Source: an uncultured Synergistales bacterium
GTDB lineage: Bacteria; Synergistota; Synergistia; Synergistales; Aminobacteriaceae
DNA: 64,000 nucleotides
Assembly: GCA_905233725.1 (NCBI GenBank)
Contig: CAJOEM010000006.1
Span: 23,578 to 87,577, forward strand
Reading direction: 5' to 3'
Within the stretch, counting starts at the first letter, position 1; each line of letters opens with the position of its first letter. Made by a program: the position numbers and the translations under genes. The notes under the pieces are model-generated. The model was given only the letters and a program-made list of their open reading frames with translations, did not search any database and had not been told where the DNA came from. Positions 25,832 to 32,454 of the stretch are shown piece after piece.

Positions 25832-27298
25832 ATGAAGAATTTTAGAATCATTTCAGGTGTAGCAATTTTAGCAGTAATATTTACGTGTGGGAGCGCATTT
25901 GCAGCATTGACGACGTTGCCGCAAGATTCGAGTTCAAATTCGAGTCTGAATCCGATTGTGGCGATTTTCAAGAAAGCTTCAACAGCAGTGGTGAATATTG
26001 ACGTTGAGAAGACTGCTCAGAGGCGAGTCAGTCCATTCCCGTTTGATGACGATCCGGTGTTCAGGCATTTCTTCGGGGACGCGTTCAAGGATTTCACACG
26101 CTCAGTTCCGATGAAGGGACGCGGTTCAGGCTTTATCGTGACGAAAGACGGACAAATTCTCACGAATAATCACGTTGTCGATGGCGTTGACAAGATCACA
26201 GTTTCCGTTCTGTTATCCGACGGCAGCAAGAAAACTTATCCGGCGCGAATTTTGGGAAATGACCCGACGTATGACGTTGCAGTAATCAAGATCGATGCGG
26301 ACGAAGATTTGCCGACGCTGGAACTCGGAGATTCTGATGCTCTCGAAGTTGGCGAATTTGTCGTAGCGATTGGCAATCCTCTGGGCTTTGAACACTCGGT
26401 CACGGCTGGAGTAATCTCGGCGAAAAACCGCAGCATTCACGCACAAGACGTAAATTTCGACGATTTTCTGCAAACTGACGCGGCGATTAATCCTGGAAAT
26501 TCTGGCGGACCGTTAATCGACATGAACGGCAAAGTAATCGGAATTAACACAGCAATCATTCCGTATGCTCAGGGATTGGGCTTTGCGATTCCGGTCAATC
26601 GTGCGAAAGAAGTCATGGGTGATTTGGTCTCATATGGACGTGTGAAACGTGGCTGGCTGGGAGTTTCGATTCAGAAAGTCACTCCGGAAATTGCGAAAGC
26701 TTACGGTGTTCGTGGCGAAGGCGGCGCGATAATCGGCGATGTTTTCAAAGATTCTGCTGCTGAGAAAGGCGGTTTGAAACGCGGCGATGTCGTAATCGAA
26801 ATCAACGGTGAGAAAGTCAAGGACGTAGATTGGTTCGTGCAGAAAGTCAGAACACTTTCACCTGGTTCGACTGTAAACCTGAAAATAATTCGCAGGAAGC
26901 GTGAACACACATTGAGAATCAAACTCGATGAACGCCCGAATACAGCTGATGGTCGCGTGAAAGAGAACGATCTTAAATCCGGCAAGTCTGATCAAAAAGG
27001 CTCCGAAGCTCTGAAGGATTTCGGCATCGAAGAAGTTTTGACGCTGAATAATTCTCTCAGGCGCAAATACAAGATTGATTCAAAAACTGACGGCTTGATA
27101 ATCTCGAAAGTTTCCAGAGATTCGCTTGCTGCTGCTCAGGGGATTCGTGAGGGCGATTTGCTTCAGGAAGTCAACGGCTTCGAGGTGAAAACTCCGGAAG
27201 ATATTTCCAAAGCTGTTGATAAAAATGACAAGGCGTTAATAATCATGATCGAGCGCGAGGGTTCAACATTTATCGTGCAGGTCACGAAGAGCGAGTAA
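25832..27298 (+). CDS. htrA: Periplasmic serine protease HtrA/DegQ
   Basis: 488 residues. A signal peptide (about 1-25) precedes the trypsin-like domain with triad His114 (TNNHVV), Asp148 (TYDVAVIK) and Ser224 (NPGNSGGPL). Two PDZ domains follow (around 265-365 and 400-485; GGAIIGDVFKDSAAEKGGLK, then GLIISKVSRDSLAAAQGIRE). The protein is a chaperone-protease for misfolded envelope proteins. The start has AGGAGG just upstream. It forms the end of the envelope cluster and is followed by a terminator at 27335-27366. Confidence 0.96.
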   Translation: MKNFRIISGVAILAVIFTCGSAFAALTTLPQDSSSNSSLNPIVAIFKKASTAVVNIDVEKTAQRRVSPFPFDDDPVFRHFFGDAFKDFTRSVPMKGRGSGFIVTKDGQILTNNHVVDGVDKITVSVLLSDGSKKTYPARILGNDPTYDVAVIKIDADEDLPTLELGDSDALEVGEFVVAIGNPLGFEHSVTAGVISAKNRSIHAQDVNFDDFLQTDAAINPGNSGGPLIDMNGKVIGINTAIIPYAQGLGFAIPVNRAKEVMGDLVSYGRVKRGWLGVSIQKVTPEIAKAYGVRGEGGAIIGDVFKDSAAEKGGLKRGDVVIEINGEKVKDVDWFVQKVRTLSPGSTVNLKIIRRKREHTLRIKLDERPNTADGRVKENDLKSGKSDQKGSEALKDFGIEEVLTLNNSLRRKYKIDSKTDGLIISKVSRDSLAAAQGIREGDLLQEVNGFEVKTPEDISKAVDKNDKALIIMIEREGSTFIVQVTKSE

Positions 27299-27334
27299 TT
27301 TTTATAAAGCGCAAAGTGTAAAATGCAAAATAAG

Positions 27335-27366
27335 ACGCAGGCTAATCAACACAACCTGCGTTTTTT
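27335..27366 (+). terminator. Rho-independent terminator after htrA
   Basis: ACGCAGG (27335-27341) pairs with CCTGCGT (27355-27361), followed by TTTTTT. It lies between the convergent htrA and dhaK genes. Confidence 0.85.
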
Positions 27367-27376
27367 ATTGCTATTA

Positions 27377-28372
27377 TTATCTCTGGACGAATGCAGGCGT
27401 ATTTGCTGGAGCGTTCAGAAATTTCTTGAGTTCATCGTCGAGTTTCAGAAGCGTTATCGAGAAACCTTCCATGTCGAGCGATGTCATGTAATTCCCCACC
27501 AGAGTTTTCGCAACGGAAATATTTTTCGCAGCCAAGACTTCTTTCACGTGCTTATTCGCCACGAAGAGTTCCATCAAAGGAGTTCCGCCCATTCCGTTAA
27601 TCATCACAGCAACTTCGCAGCCTGAATCGTAAATTCCCTCTGCAAAAATCTTCGCGAGTAATTTGTCAGCAATCGCGTTCACCGGACTGATTTTCTCACG
27701 ATTTACACCGGGTTCGCCGTGAATGCCAATTCCGATTTCAATCTCGTCGTCCTGCAAATCAAAACTCGGCTTCCCAGCAGCAGGAACTGTGCAAGCATCA
27801 AGAGCCATTCCCATCGAGCGCACGTTAGCGATAACTTTCTCTGCAATGCGCTTTACGTTCTCAAGATCAGCTCCGGATTCAGCAGCAGCTCCAGCAATCT
27901 TGTGTACGAAAACTGTTCCGGCAATTCCGCGTCGTCCAGTTGTCCAGGTGCTGTTTTCAACTGCAACGTCATCAGCTACGACAACTTTCTCGACTTTGAT
28001 GCCATCATCAGCAGCCATGTCCGCAGCCATTTCGAAATTCATTACGTCTCCGGTGTAATTCTTGATTACGAGCAACACGCCTTTTCCGCCATCGACAGCT
28101 TTGATTGCCTCGTAAACCTGATCCGGTGTCGGTGATGTGAAGACTGCTCCTGCAACTGCGCCGTCAAGCATTCCTTCGCCAACGTAGCCGCCGTGTGAAG
28201 GTTCGTGACCACTGCCGCCGCCCGAGACTAACGCAACTTTCTTTGACGCTCCACACGCACGCACAAGAACTTCGAAGCCATCAAGACGCTTCACGTACTC
28301 AGGATACGCAGCGACCATTCCGTCCAACATTTCGCTGACGATATTATCAACGCCGTTAATTAATTTTTTCAT
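27377..28372 (-). CDS. dhaK: Dihydroxyacetone kinase subunit DhaK
   Basis: 331 residues. The substrate-binding histidine is His218 in GIGIHGEPG, at the same number as in the Escherichia coli protein. The N-terminal GGGSGHEPSHGGYVG loop is intact. DhaK binds dihydroxyacetone covalently and receives phosphate from the DhaL nucleotide. The start at 28372 is supported by GGGAGG 9 bases upstream; a longer frame to 28399 is rejected. DhaK is last in the order dhaL-dhaM-dhaK, and about 190 bases containing the dispersed repeat separate it from dhaM. Confidence 0.96.
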   Translation of the reverse strand: MKKLINGVDNIVSEMLDGMVAAYPEYVKRLDGFEVLVRACGASKKVALVSGGGSGHEPSHGGYVGEGMLDGAVAGAVFTSPTPDQVYEAIKAVDGGKGVLLVIKNYTGDVMNFEMAADMAADDGIKVEKVVVADDVAVENSTWTTGRRGIAGTVFVHKIAGAAAESGADLENVKRIAEKVIANVRSMGMALDACTVPAAGKPSFDLQDDEIEIGIGIHGEPGVNREKISPVNAIADKLLAKIFAEGIYDSGCEVAVMINGMGGTPLMELFVANKHVKEVLAAKNISVAKTLVGNYMTSLDMEGFSITLLKLDDELKKFLNAPANTPAFVQR

Positions 28373-28393
28373 GCCAATTTGCCTCCCATAATT

Positions 28394-28546
28394 TTTCAAT
28401 CCACGATTTCAATCCACGCAAAGCGGTAAACGGACTCTCCACTTATGCGACAAACTCCAGTGATATAAAACACTTTGAGAAATAAAATTACCGGGAAAAA
28501 TAACTGATTTCAAGCCATTTTAATTATAAAGGAGAAATACACGATA
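28394..28546 (-). repeat. Dispersed repeat, copy B, inside the dha operon
   Basis: About 150 bases in the opposite orientation to copy A. It keeps the core of about 90 bases but lacks about 47 bases present in copies A and C (from after GAAATCA to GTTATTTTT) and about 30 bases near the far end. At the edge, CGTGGATTGAAA occurs twice in tandem (minus strand, 28418-28394), the second copy just before the dhaK ribosome binding site. Confidence 0.9.
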
Positions 28547-28561
28547 AAGAATATATATTTT

Positions 28562-28966
28562 TCACGCGAGAATTTTTCGATTCTCACGAGCTTCTTCTGC
28601 TGCCTTCAAAACTGATTCGAGATCGCCGCCTGTAACAGCCTCAACTGCCGCACAAATCGCGCCCTCAACAATCGGAGCGTCTGCCAATTTCACAGCGATA
28701 TTATTTTCCGGATCATCGTGTAATAAATCAATCGCCGTTTCCGCACTCAGGATTCCACTGCCCAAATCCGCGAGAATTATCACACCGTCACCATCGTTCG
28801 CAGCTTTAATCGCGTCCAGAATTTTCAGAGCATCCGTGCCAATGCTGCCGTCATCAAGTCCACCAGCCGGAATAATTTTATTATGTTCACGTGCCATTTC
28901 ACGCGCAAGATCGCAAATTCCCTCGGCAATTTTCCAGCTATGAGACACGATTACAAGCCCGATCAT
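28562..28966 (-). CDS. dhaM: Dihydroxyacetone kinase phosphotransfer subunit DhaM (EIIA-type)
   Basis: 134 residues of the PTS EIIA-mannose fold. The phosphorylated residue is His9 in VIVSHSWKIAEG; GLDDGSIGTDALKI and ILADLGSGILSAETA are also typical. It accepts phosphate from HPr and re-phosphorylates ADP bound to DhaL. Only the EIIA domain is present; the HPr and EI-like domains of the E. coli DhaM are absent, as is usual outside enterobacteria, so this is not a truncation. Its start overlaps the dhaL stop (ATGA type, 28963-28966). Confidence 0.94.
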   Translation of the reverse strand: MIGLVIVSHSWKIAEGICDLAREMAREHNKIIPAGGLDDGSIGTDALKILDAIKAANDGDGVIILADLGSGILSAETAIDLLHDDPENNIAVKLADAPIVEGAICAAVEAVTGGDLESVLKAAEEARENRKILA

Positions 28967-29592
28967 GATTGCCTGCTCCTGAGAAATTCCAGAGTCGTTC
29001 GCAGAATTATCGTCGCTGAAGTTGCGCCTGGGTCTTGATGTCCAATGCTGCGTTCTCCCAAATAACTCGCACGGCCTTTAGTAGCAATAATCGTCTTGGT
29101 AAATTCTACGCCATCTTCGGCAGCTTTACACGCATTTTCCAGAGCCTGAATCATGTTTTGATTTTGTGAGAGCGATTCGCAATATTTTTCGTACGCAGGG
29201 ATTATCGCGTCTAACATAGTTTTCTCACCCTTGACAGCATGACCGCGTTTCTGTATTCCGGCGATTGCGACTTCGAGAACTTTTTGTAAATCTTCGGGAG
29301 TGATTTCGGATTTTCCAGCGAGAATTTTCCCAGCTTCCATGTAGGCAGTGCCGTATAATGGACCGGACGCTCCGCCGACTGTTGATAACAGCGTCATACC
29401 GGTTTTCTTGAGAGCCGCGCCAAAATCGTTGTTATCATTCGGGACTTTCTCGACTACAGCTGCAAATCCCCGTGCCATATTTATTCCGTGATCTGAGTCG
29501 CCAATTTCGCGGTCAAGTTCGGTCAGGAAATCTTTGTTCGCAATAATTTGTTTCGCAGTTTGTTCGAGGTATTCGTAAATTTCAGAAGGCAT
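28963..29592 (-). CDS. dhaL: Dihydroxyacetone kinase ADP-binding subunit DhaL
   Basis: 209 residues. The magnesium-binding motif D27-x4-D32-x-D34 is in LDREIGDSDHGIN. Later motifs GGASGPLYGTAY and GRASYLGERSIGHQDPGATS are typical. It carries ADP/ATP as a cofactor and transfers phosphate to dihydroxyacetone on DhaK. It is first in the operon, with CGGAGG before the ATG, and overlaps dhaM. The order L-M-K is unusual compared with the common K-L-M. Confidence 0.95.
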   Translation of the reverse strand: MPSEIYEYLEQTAKQIIANKDFLTELDREIGDSDHGINMARGFAAVVEKVPNDNNDFGAALKKTGMTLLSTVGGASGPLYGTAYMEAGKILAGKSEITPEDLQKVLEVAIAGIQKRGHAVKGEKTMLDAIIPAYEKYCESLSQNQNMIQALENACKAAEDGVEFTKTIIATKGRASYLGERSIGHQDPGATSATIILRTTLEFLRSRQS

Positions 29593-29672
29593 TGTTATTT
29601 TCCTCCGAGTTTGATTGATTTGAATGATTGAGTGATTGTGTATGTAAAATTTCTTGTGAAGATTTCGCGTTT

Positions 29673-29701
29673 ATTATAAAATATCTCGCCGTAATTTGAA
29701 A
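29673..29701 (-). promoter_or_regulatory. Candidate promoter of dhaLMK
   Basis: On the minus strand TTTCAA (29701-29696) and TATAAT (29678-29673) are separated by 17 bases, about 85 bases upstream of the dhaL start. The -10 is perfect and the -35 weak. Confidence 0.4.
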
Positions 29702-29771
29702 TTGAAATTCTAATTGGAGTTGATGCAAAATTTTTGGAAATGGAATTGGAAATGTAAATAATAATAGTAAC

Positions 29772-30227
29772 GTGAAATTTCTGGTGCGTGGCGCGTTGAT
29801 TGCTGCGTTGTATGCCGCGTTGACGATAATTCTCGAACCGATTTCATACGGGGCGCTTCAGTGCAGAATTTCGGAGGCGCTGACGTTGTTGCCGTTTATC
29901 ATGCCCGAAGCTATTCCAGGATTATTCGTCGGTTGCATTGTCGCGAATTTCTACGGAGGCTTCGGAATTGCTGACATAGTTTTCGGCAGTGCGGCGACGT
30001 TGTTGGCTGCGATTTGTACGCGAAAATTTTCGTGGGGAAATATTTATCTCGCGGCTGTGTATCCGGTGATTTTCAACGCGATAATTATCGGAACGATGTT
30101 GAATCTTGTGACGGATGCGCCATTGATTGCGACTGGAATTTACGTCGGATTAGGCGAGGCGGCAGCGTGTTTTTTAATCGGGATTCCGTTGGTGAAGATT
30201 TTGAAATCGCGAATAATAATTAACTAA
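29772..30227 (+). CDS. queT: QueT-family transporter (ECF S component, likely queuosine precursor)
   Basis: 151 residues with about five membrane helices. The QueT family pattern is seen in LEPISYGALQCRISEALTLL and FVGCIVANFYGGFGIADIVF, with NAIIIGTML later. QueT binds a queuosine precursor and works with a shared ECF energising module, which is not in this window. The start is a GTG at 29772; no strong ribosome binding site precedes it. No preQ1 riboswitch was recognised upstream. Confidence 0.85.
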   Translation: MKFLVRGALIAALYAALTIILEPISYGALQCRISEALTLLPFIMPEAIPGLFVGCIVANFYGGFGIADIVFGSAATLLAAICTRKFSWGNIYLAAVYPVIFNAIIIGTMLNLVTDAPLIATGIYVGLGEAAACFLIGIPLVKILKSRIIIN

Positions 30228-30235
30228 AATTACGG

Positions 30236-30263
30236 TTAATATACGGCTCAGAACGGTTATAAT
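30236..30263 (+). promoter_or_regulatory. Candidate promoter of the skp-like operon
   Basis: TTAATA (30236-30241) and a perfect TATAAT (30258-30263) are separated by 16 bases, about 60 bases upstream of the skp-like ATG. The -35 is weak. Confidence 0.45.
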
Positions 30264-30325
30264 ATGCACGTATTTTTCTAACAATATTTTTTCTAAATTT
30301 TTTCGGAGGAAGAATTTTTTTTCAC

Positions 30326-30805
30326 ATGAAGAAGTTTTCAAGTTTTACAGGAATTGCAGTATTAGTGTTAGCATTGATGTTAGTGTTTTCAGGTTCAGCG
30401 TTTGCGGCGGCTAAGAAGCCCTCAACCACACAGGCAACAACAGCAGCTTCAACTGGCAGTGTCGGAATCGTTGACCGCTCGGAAATCTTGAGGAATCACC
30501 CGGGACTTGCCAAAGCTCAGCAGCAACTCACAGAGATCGCGCGCAAAAAAGAGAATGAGGCAAAAGCAGCAGCTGATAAAGAGACAGACACTGCGAAAAA
30601 AGCTCAGGCTGTTCAGGCGAAGAGAATGGAACTCGCTCAGGAAGAACAGAAATTGATGGCACCGATTTATCGTGATTGTGAGCAGGCAGTGCGTGAAGTT
30701 GCGGTGCGTAAGAAATTGACGCTGGTTCTCGACAAGTTTGTTGTGTTGATTGGCGGCGAGGATATTACTCAGGACGTTATACAGCAGCTTGCGAAGAAAA
30801 AATAG
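30326..30805 (+). CDS. skp: OmpH/Skp-family periplasmic chaperone
   Basis: 159 residues. A signal peptide ends at SGSAFAA, then a low-complexity Thr/Ala stretch and the Skp-like body: SVGIVDRSEILRNHPGLAKA, a Lys/Glu/Ala-rich coiled coil (about 60-120) and the C-terminal strand LTLVLDKFVVLIGGEDIT. Skp trimers hold unfolded outer membrane proteins. GGAGGA precedes the start by about 14 bases. It is followed, after 13 bases, by a gene for a binding-protein-like exported protein. Confidence 0.85.
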   Translation: MKKFSSFTGIAVLVLALMLVFSGSAFAAAKKPSTTQATTAASTGSVGIVDRSEILRNHPGLAKAQQQLTEIARKKENEAKAAADKETDTAKKAQAVQAKRMELAQEEQKLMAPIYRDCEQAVREVAVRKKLTLVLDKFVVLIGGEDITQDVIQQLAKKK

Positions 30806-30818
30806 CGAGTGAAATTTC

Positions 30819-32045
30819 ATGCGGAGAATATTATTTTTTAGCCTGTTAATATTCTTCAGTTTTGGAATCGTAATTAATGCAGCGTTCTGCGCCCAAGTGA
30901 ATCCGGAGCAAAATCGGGATCGCGTTTGGGTGTGGAACGTTCCTGTTGTTTCGCCCTCAGGTGGCTGGGAGAATGAACCCGGGAAATCTATCAGCACGGC
31001 GTTGACATGGGCTGAGCGTGAAATTTCCGAGAGCAGTCGCGGCACAGGCGGTCATGATATAAAATTTGTGCGCCTTGAATTGTCGGCTGATATTGAAGAT
31101 CCTGCACTTGCGGCTGAGTTGCTTGATTTGCAGATTAATGCGAGTACGATAGCTGTGATGAGTTTCGGCGGCTATGAAGTTGATCGCGTTCTCGTGCGTC
31201 GCATGACAGGAAACGCAATCCCGTTATTCCTTGCTGGCGGTGAAAATATCTTGATAGATCGCAATGGTCGTCCGTTGTCGAATATTTTTGCGCTGGATTT
31301 GTATCGCGATTACAGGAGCGCGGCTTTTGCTGAATACGCTCGGAAAACTTTCCCGCCGGAGACGAGACTTGCACTTGCTGCGAGCAGATTCACGGTTAAT
31401 CAGGAACGTGAGGCGAAGATTTGCTACACGCTGCTGGATGACGCAGGATTTTTGCCGATGCCGTTTTGGGCGGACGCTTCAGCTAGAGATTCGTTCTCAA
31501 TGATGTCAGAGGAAATCGAGAGTTCTCAGGGTGAGAAATCCGGGATCATGATCTCGTTCATGGGCAGCATGGGCGCGAGGGAAATTTGGCGTAATTTCAT
31601 GAGATTGCGTTCGGCTTGGAGATTGTGGAATTGTTCGGCTCCTGATGAAAGCTACTTGTCGTGTCGCGGAATGGTCTTGGCTGATCAGAACGTGTTGTTA
31701 AACAAGATCGGCGGCTTTATCGCTGTGAAACGTCAAATCTGGTCAACACGTGCGATGCCGATTTCGGATAATGTCGCGGCTGGAAGAGTTCTGGCGCTGG
31801 TCTCATGGCTGCAGAAAGGAATTGATTCGCTGCCTCAGCCGTTGGATTCAATTCCGAGAAATTCGCTTTTGCAGAGTCTGGAGCGCGTGAAAAATATCTC
31901 GTTTGGCAATCAGATTCTGGATATTTCGCCGAGTTTGCATAGACCGTATGCTCGAAATGTTTATATCGTCGAAGTCAGGAATCGCGATTACGAAATAATA
32001 GACACGGTTTTGACGAAAGGACTTGTTTACGTGCCGTCGTATTGA
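30819..32045 (+). CDS. Exported protein resembling type 1 periplasmic binding proteins
   Basis: 408 residues. The signal peptide ends near AAFCAQ. The body resembles LivJ-type binding proteins: ALTWAEREISESSRGTGGHD, an early strand-turn (FVRLELSADIEDPALAAELL), IAVMSFGGYEVDRVLVRRMT and IPLFLAGGENIL. It is shorter and more divergent than usual and no permease or ATPase genes adjoin, so a transport role is doubtful; sensing or an enzyme-like role is equally possible. It sits 13 bases after skp without a strong ribosome binding site and is followed by a 409-base gap. Confidence 0.6.
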   Translation: MRRILFFSLLIFFSFGIVINAAFCAQVNPEQNRDRVWVWNVPVVSPSGGWENEPGKSISTALTWAEREISESSRGTGGHDIKFVRLELSADIEDPALAAELLDLQINASTIAVMSFGGYEVDRVLVRRMTGNAIPLFLAGGENILIDRNGRPLSNIFALDLYRDYRSAAFAEYARKTFPPETRLALAASRFTVNQEREAKICYTLLDDAGFLPMPFWADASARDSFSMMSEEIESSQGEKSGIMISFMGSMGAREIWRNFMRLRSAWRLWNCSAPDESYLSCRGMVLADQNVLLNKIGGFIAVKRQIWSTRAMPISDNVAAGRVLALVSWLQKGIDSLPQPLDSIPRNSLLQSLERVKNISFGNQILDISPSLHRPYARNVYIVEVRNRDYEIIDTVLTKGLVYVPSY

Positions 32046-32454
32046 TAATTGAGAATCGAGAATCGAGAATTGAGATTGGAATTTGAGATTTCACGTTTTA
32101 TATTTCATAACGGGTATTAAAAATTTTGCGGGAGAGTTCTTGATGGGAATTTTTCCGCAAAATTTTTTTGAGGCAAAATATTATATTTCTTTCAATCCAC
32201 GCAAAGCGGTAAACGGACTCTCCACTTATGCGACAAACTCCAGTGATATAAAACACTTTGAGAAATAAAATTACCGGAAAAAATAACGAGCGTTCGGTAA
32301 AATTATTTTTTATACTTATATCAGACTTTGTCTTTGATTTCAAGCCATTTTAATTATAAAATTTTAATTATAAAATAGAACAAAGCTTTACCGTTTTAGG
32401 ATAAATACTATAATTTGTGTGAGAATAATATTTTGAAATTCGAAAGGGGAAATC
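32046..32454. other. Intergenic region with simple repeats and repeat copy C
   Basis: The first 50 bases carry short imperfect direct repeats of GAGAATC/GAGAATTGAG (32048-32085). Copy C of the dispersed repeat fills 32190-32412. A perfect TATAAT lies at 32411-32416, about 40 bases before the HEPN-ankyrin ATG, with no convincing -35, so that gene's promoter may be partly inside the element. AAAGGGG (32444-32450) is its ribosome binding site. No RNA gene or ORF was recognised. Confidence 0.6.
32190..32412 (-). repeat. Dispersed repeat, copy C, upstream of the HEPN-ankyrin gene
   Basis: About 220 bases, same orientation as copy B. It matches copy A along nearly its whole length, including the 47-base segment missing from B, and carries an extra tandem copy of ATTTTAATTATAAA. 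The left edge (minus strand) reads CCGCTTTGCGTGGATTGAAAG. The peptide read through the repeat frame is like that of copy A, because the DNA is similar. Confidence 0.9.

Noticed and set aside
28562..28966. Truncated DhaM
   Set aside because: The EIIA-only form is normal in many bacteria and the domain is complete.
29593..29771. preQ1 riboswitch before queT
   Set aside because: No preQ1 aptamer pattern was recognised; the stretch is simple A/T/G-rich sequence.
30449..31045. 198-residue minus-strand frame
   Set aside because: Antisense to skp and the binding-protein-like gene; no family resemblance.
32046..32100. Short GAGAATC-type direct repeats as a regulatory array
   Set aside because: They are imperfect, few and next to similar simple sequence; more likely slippage than an operator.
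28394..32412. CRISPR array
   Set aside because: Only single or two partial repeat-like ends occur per locus; there is no series of repeats with spacers and no cas gene.
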